Below the pieces are notes generated by a model. It ran no database searches and was not told the origin of the DNA. It was given only the letters and a program-made list of their open reading frames with translations. The position numbers and the translations under genes were made by a program. DNA of 64,000 nt, taken from positions 1,860,001 to 1,924,000 of the forward strand of contig NZ_CP080598.1 of assembly GCF_019598945.1 (NCBI RefSeq), written 5' to 3'. This DNA comes from Sphaerospermopsis torques-reginae ITEP-024 (lineage in GTDB: Bacteria; Cyanobacteriota; Cyanobacteriia; Cyanobacteriales; Nostocaceae). Of the stretch, positions 58,207-64,000 are shown piece by piece (positions within the stretch are counted from its first letter, which is position 1; the number at the start of each line of letters is the position of its first letter).

Positions 58207-58306
58207 AAGATGATTCTTGATAAGATTGTAATACCCATAACCTTTGAAAATTAGAACGGAAAAAATCTACTTGAGGTTTTTACATCAAAAAAAAACATAT
58301 TACTTA
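58205..58306 (-). pseudogene. Fragment of a Uma2 gene
   Basis: About 100 bp is clearly related to 56532-56641 inside the Uma2 gene at 56467. Shared blocks are AAAAGATGATT, AAGATTGTAATACCCATAA, AATCTACTTGAGGTTTTT and ACATATT, in the same order and spacing. On the minus strand it corresponds to the LQEYVLIDVKKPQVD region onward, with frame-breaking differences. It is the residue of a lost or partly duplicated Uma2 gene. Confidence 0.75.
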
Positions 58307-58324
58307 AAGGCTAAGAGTAGTTAA

Positions 58325-58888
58325 ATGAACACAGTCACCTTAAACCTAGATCCAATTATTCGCCTTACAGATGAACAATTTTACCAACTCTGTATGGCCA
58401 ATAAAGATGTAAGCTTAGAACTAAATGCAGAGGGAGAGTTAATTATTGTGCCACCAGTAGGAGGAGAAAGCGGCCGTAGTGAAGCCGACTTAAATTTTAA
58501 AGTCAGTCTGTGGAATTACCAAACAAAACTAGGAATAGTATTTAGTTCTTCAACAATATTCCGACTTCCCAATGGTGCAAAACGTTCACCTGATGTTGCT
58601 TGGATAAAATTAGAACGCTGGGAAGCATTAACAGAAGAAGAACGAAAGAAATTTCCCCCACTTACACCAGACTTTATCATTGAACTGAGATCAGAAACCG
58701 ATAGACTTAAAACCCTGCAAGAAAAGATGCAGGAATATATAGATAATGGTTTGTGTTTGGGTTGGTTAATTAACCCCCAAGATAAAGAAGTAGAAATTTA
58801 TAGAATTGGAAAACCTGTAGAAATTGTCCAACTTCCTGCTGTAGTTTCTGGGGAAGATGTTTTACCAGGGTTTGAATTACAAATTTGA
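58325..58888 (+). CDS. Uma2 family (DUF820) putative endonuclease
   Basis: 187-aa paralogue of the protein at 1763; both share LTDEQFYQLC/LSDEQFYHLC, VFSSSTIF-LPNG-KRSPDVAWI, DF(I/V)IELRS-TD, LQ-KMQEY and SGEDVLPGF. The PD-(D/E)XK-like residues (Asp in SPDVAW, Glu in IELRSETD) are present. ATG 58325. Followed at 58929 by the same GTAGGTTGGGTT-type repeat that precedes the 1763 gene. Confidence 0.92.
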   Translation: MNTVTLNLDPIIRLTDEQFYQLCMANKDVSLELNAEGELIIVPPVGGESGRSEADLNFKVSLWNYQTKLGIVFSSSTIFRLPNGAKRSPDVAWIKLERWEALTEEERKKFPPLTPDFIIELRSETDRLKTLQEKMQEYIDNGLCLGWLINPQDKEVEIYRIGKPVEIVQLPAVVSGEDVLPGFELQI

Positions 58889-58928
58889 AATCCACATTAA
58901 AGCAACCTGATTATTAGATAAAACATTT

Positions 58929-58959
58929 GGTTGGGTTGCGCGTTGCTTAACCCAACCTA
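58929..58959. repeat. Short GGTTGGGTT palindromic repeat
   Basis: GGTTGGGTT-11 to 13 nt-AACCCAACC with GCGCGTTGCTT in the loop. Same family as 1590-1721 and 8089-8165, here reduced to its right-hand hairpin. Stands between the convergent Uma2 gene and the H-type chelatase gene. Confidence 0.7.
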
Positions 58960-58972
58960 CATCTGTAAATTT

Positions 58973-62752
<3,780 letters not shown>

Positions 62753-63067
62753 GCTACTCAATTACAAAATTAGGAAATCTTTATCTACTTTGATCTTAAA
62801 CATTGTTGCCAGCTAATGGGGGAATATCTACCTAAAGAGTACAATATCTCATTTGCCCATTGAGGCTGAAGGTGAGATATATTTCCTTTCTTCCCTGTAT
62901 TTGGAAATTTACCAGTTACATTGTGATTACATCAATATCTAGTTGCTGCCAATTTTAAGCAATTATTATATGTGATATCATGATTATGGTTTTTGACTAG
63001 AAAAAATCCCAAACAAGCCCATTTTCTTAATTAAATCTTTTTTTTGAAAGTACGTTGAGGATACACC
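62753..63067. promoter_or_regulatory. Divergent promoter region of chelatase and amidase genes
   Basis: 315-bp region between two divergent genes. No repeat array. GTTGAGGATACACC places a GAGG 9 nt before the amidase ATG at 63068. No riboswitch recognised. Confidence 0.4.
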
Positions 63068-64000
63068 ATGAAATTTGGAATTGATATGGGGCATAATTGT
63101 CCTCCAGATACGGGAGCTAGAGGAATTAAAATTGAAGATAACTTAACTATGGAGGTGGGAAATAAAGTTATAGCTAAGTTAAAAAGCTTAGGACATGAAG
63201 CAATATCTTGTACACCAAATAGTGCTAGTTCAGTCAGTCAATCTCTGGGTAGACGTTGTGATATAGCTAATAGAAACAAAGTTGATGTTTTTGTTTCTAT
63301 TCATTTTAATGCCTTTAATGGGCAAGCGAATGGATCAGAAGTATTTGCCATGAGTGATGCTGGGAGAAAAATTGCCAAACCAGTATTAGATGAAATTATC
63401 AAGTTAGGATTTTTTAATCGCGGTGTCAAGAACGGCTCTCATTTGTATGTGCTTAGAAATACAAATATGCCGGGAATTCTCATAGAATGTTGCTTCATAG
63501 ATTCAGCCAAAGATATGCAACTCTATGATGGGGAAGCAATGGCCAATGCTATTGTTACAGGGTTAACTGGTAAAGTAGTATCACCAGCATCAAACCCAGT
63601 ATCAAACCCAGTATCAAACCCTGTTAACACAGTTCGAGAACCTGTAAACATAGTGCGAGATGAGGAACAAAATACAGATACTTCTGTTCTCAGATTGCAA
63701 CAAGCTTTAAATCGACTACAAATAACTGATAGAAATAATAGGCGTTTAGTCGAGGATAATATCATCGGACCATCCACAACTTCTGCTGTAGAGAAGTTTC
63801 AAAGAATTGTGGGAATTATTCCCAGTGGAATGGCAACTAGCACTACATGGAATGCCATTAATCAGATATTATCAAAACGATTAGTGCAAGGAAATCAAAC
63901 CACAGGAGCAGTAATGAGATATATACAACATCGTGTAGGTACTGTTGCAGATGGTATTTATGGTCGCAATACAGAAGCGGCAATTAAGAGATTTCAACAG
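63068..64000 (+). CDS. N-acetylmuramoyl-L-alanine amidase with peptidoglycan-binding domains, 3' end outside window
   Basis: 311 codons present. Amidase_3-type catalytic domain (about 1-165): His in IDMGHNCPPDTGARGI, Glu in IEDNLTMEVGNKV, His in VDVFVSIHFNAF and Glu in GILIECCFIDSAKD, the expected zinc ligands and catalytic Glu. Then a SNPVSNPVSNPV linker (12-bp repeat at 63583-63622) and two peptidoglycan-binding domains (about 200-255, VLRLQQALNRLQI to ATSTTWNAI; and about 275 onward, cut by the window). No N-terminal signal peptide is seen. ATG 63068 with GAGG 9 nt upstream. Confidence 0.92.
   Translation, partial: MKFGIDMGHNCPPDTGARGIKIEDNLTMEVGNKVIAKLKSLGHEAISCTPNSASSVSQSLGRRCDIANRNKVDVFVSIHFNAFNGQANGSEVFAMSDAGRKIAKPVLDEIIKLGFFNRGVKNGSHLYVLRNTNMPGILIECCFIDSAKDMQLYDGEAMANAIVTGLTGKVVSPASNPVSNPVSNPVNTVREPVNIVRDEEQNTDTSVLRLQQALNRLQITDRNNRRLVEDNIIGPSTTSAVEKFQRIVGIIPSGMATSTTWNAINQILSKRLVQGNQTTGAVMRYIQHRVGTVADGIYGRNTEAAIKRFQQ

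Overview
The window is chromosomal DNA of a filamentous, probably nostocalean, cyanobacterium. The evidence is psaM (photosystem I subunit XII), Vipp1, a magnesium-chelatase H-type subunit, OprB/SLH iron-type porins, a CAAD-domain valyl-tRNA synthetase, the sphR-sphS-phoU order, many GCGATCGC (HIP1) sites, low GC, and dozens of 7-bp short tandemly repeated repeats (STRRs) typical of Nostoc/Anabaena relatives. I cannot fix the genus from sequence alone. No rRNA, tRNA, prophage or CRISPR array was seen.

Layout. 1-5 kb: 3' truncated serS, an extragenic repeat cluster, a Uma2 (DUF820) protein, a DUF3611 membrane protein, a CCB2/CCB4-like cytochrome b6f assembly factor and a DUF3155 protein. 5-13.8 kb: a GAF histidine kinase, two paralogous secreted proteins (one with SLH repeats), an IS200/IS605-type TnpB element beside remnants of an older gene, a large SLH-porin and a Crp/Fnr regulator. 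14.3-17.2 kb: phosphate-sensing operon sphR-sphS-phoU. 17.6-26.8 kb: hisA, a TPR protein, psaM, a D-ribulose kinase, DUF167, a second histidine kinase and an ABC1 kinase. 27-34 kb: valS with a membrane insertion, then a patch of small toxin-antitoxin-type genes, some broken. 34-43 kb: thiC behind a TPP riboswitch, uvrC, an aminotransferase, a thioredoxin, the vipp1/pspA pair, a SPOR-like protein and a DciA-like protein. 44-54 kb: menB, the glycolytic/pentose phosphate cluster gap1-pyk-tal, and atpB-atpC. 54-64 kb: SirB1-like protein, cytochrome b561, an island of Uma2 genes around a Fic/Doc pair, a ChlH paralogue and the start of a cell-wall amidase.

How the genes work together: most are housekeeping. 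sphR-sphS-phoU is one phosphate-response unit; gap1, pyk and tal form a sugar-catabolism unit; atpB-atpC gives the beta and epsilon subunits of ATP synthase; vipp1/pspA maintain membranes. Accessory content sits at about 9-11 kb, 30-34 kb and 56-59 kb.

The most unusual material is non-coding. A hairpin-like composite repeat has two heptamer arrays around a fixed 19-nt core (three copies). A roughly 106-bp TA-ended MITE family has two copies. Small hairpin families show compensatory base changes between copies. STRR arrays have been absorbed in frame into at least two proteins (the H-type chelatase and an aminotransferase). The best protein-level lead is a 211-aa unknown protein overlapping a Fic/Doc toxin gene.
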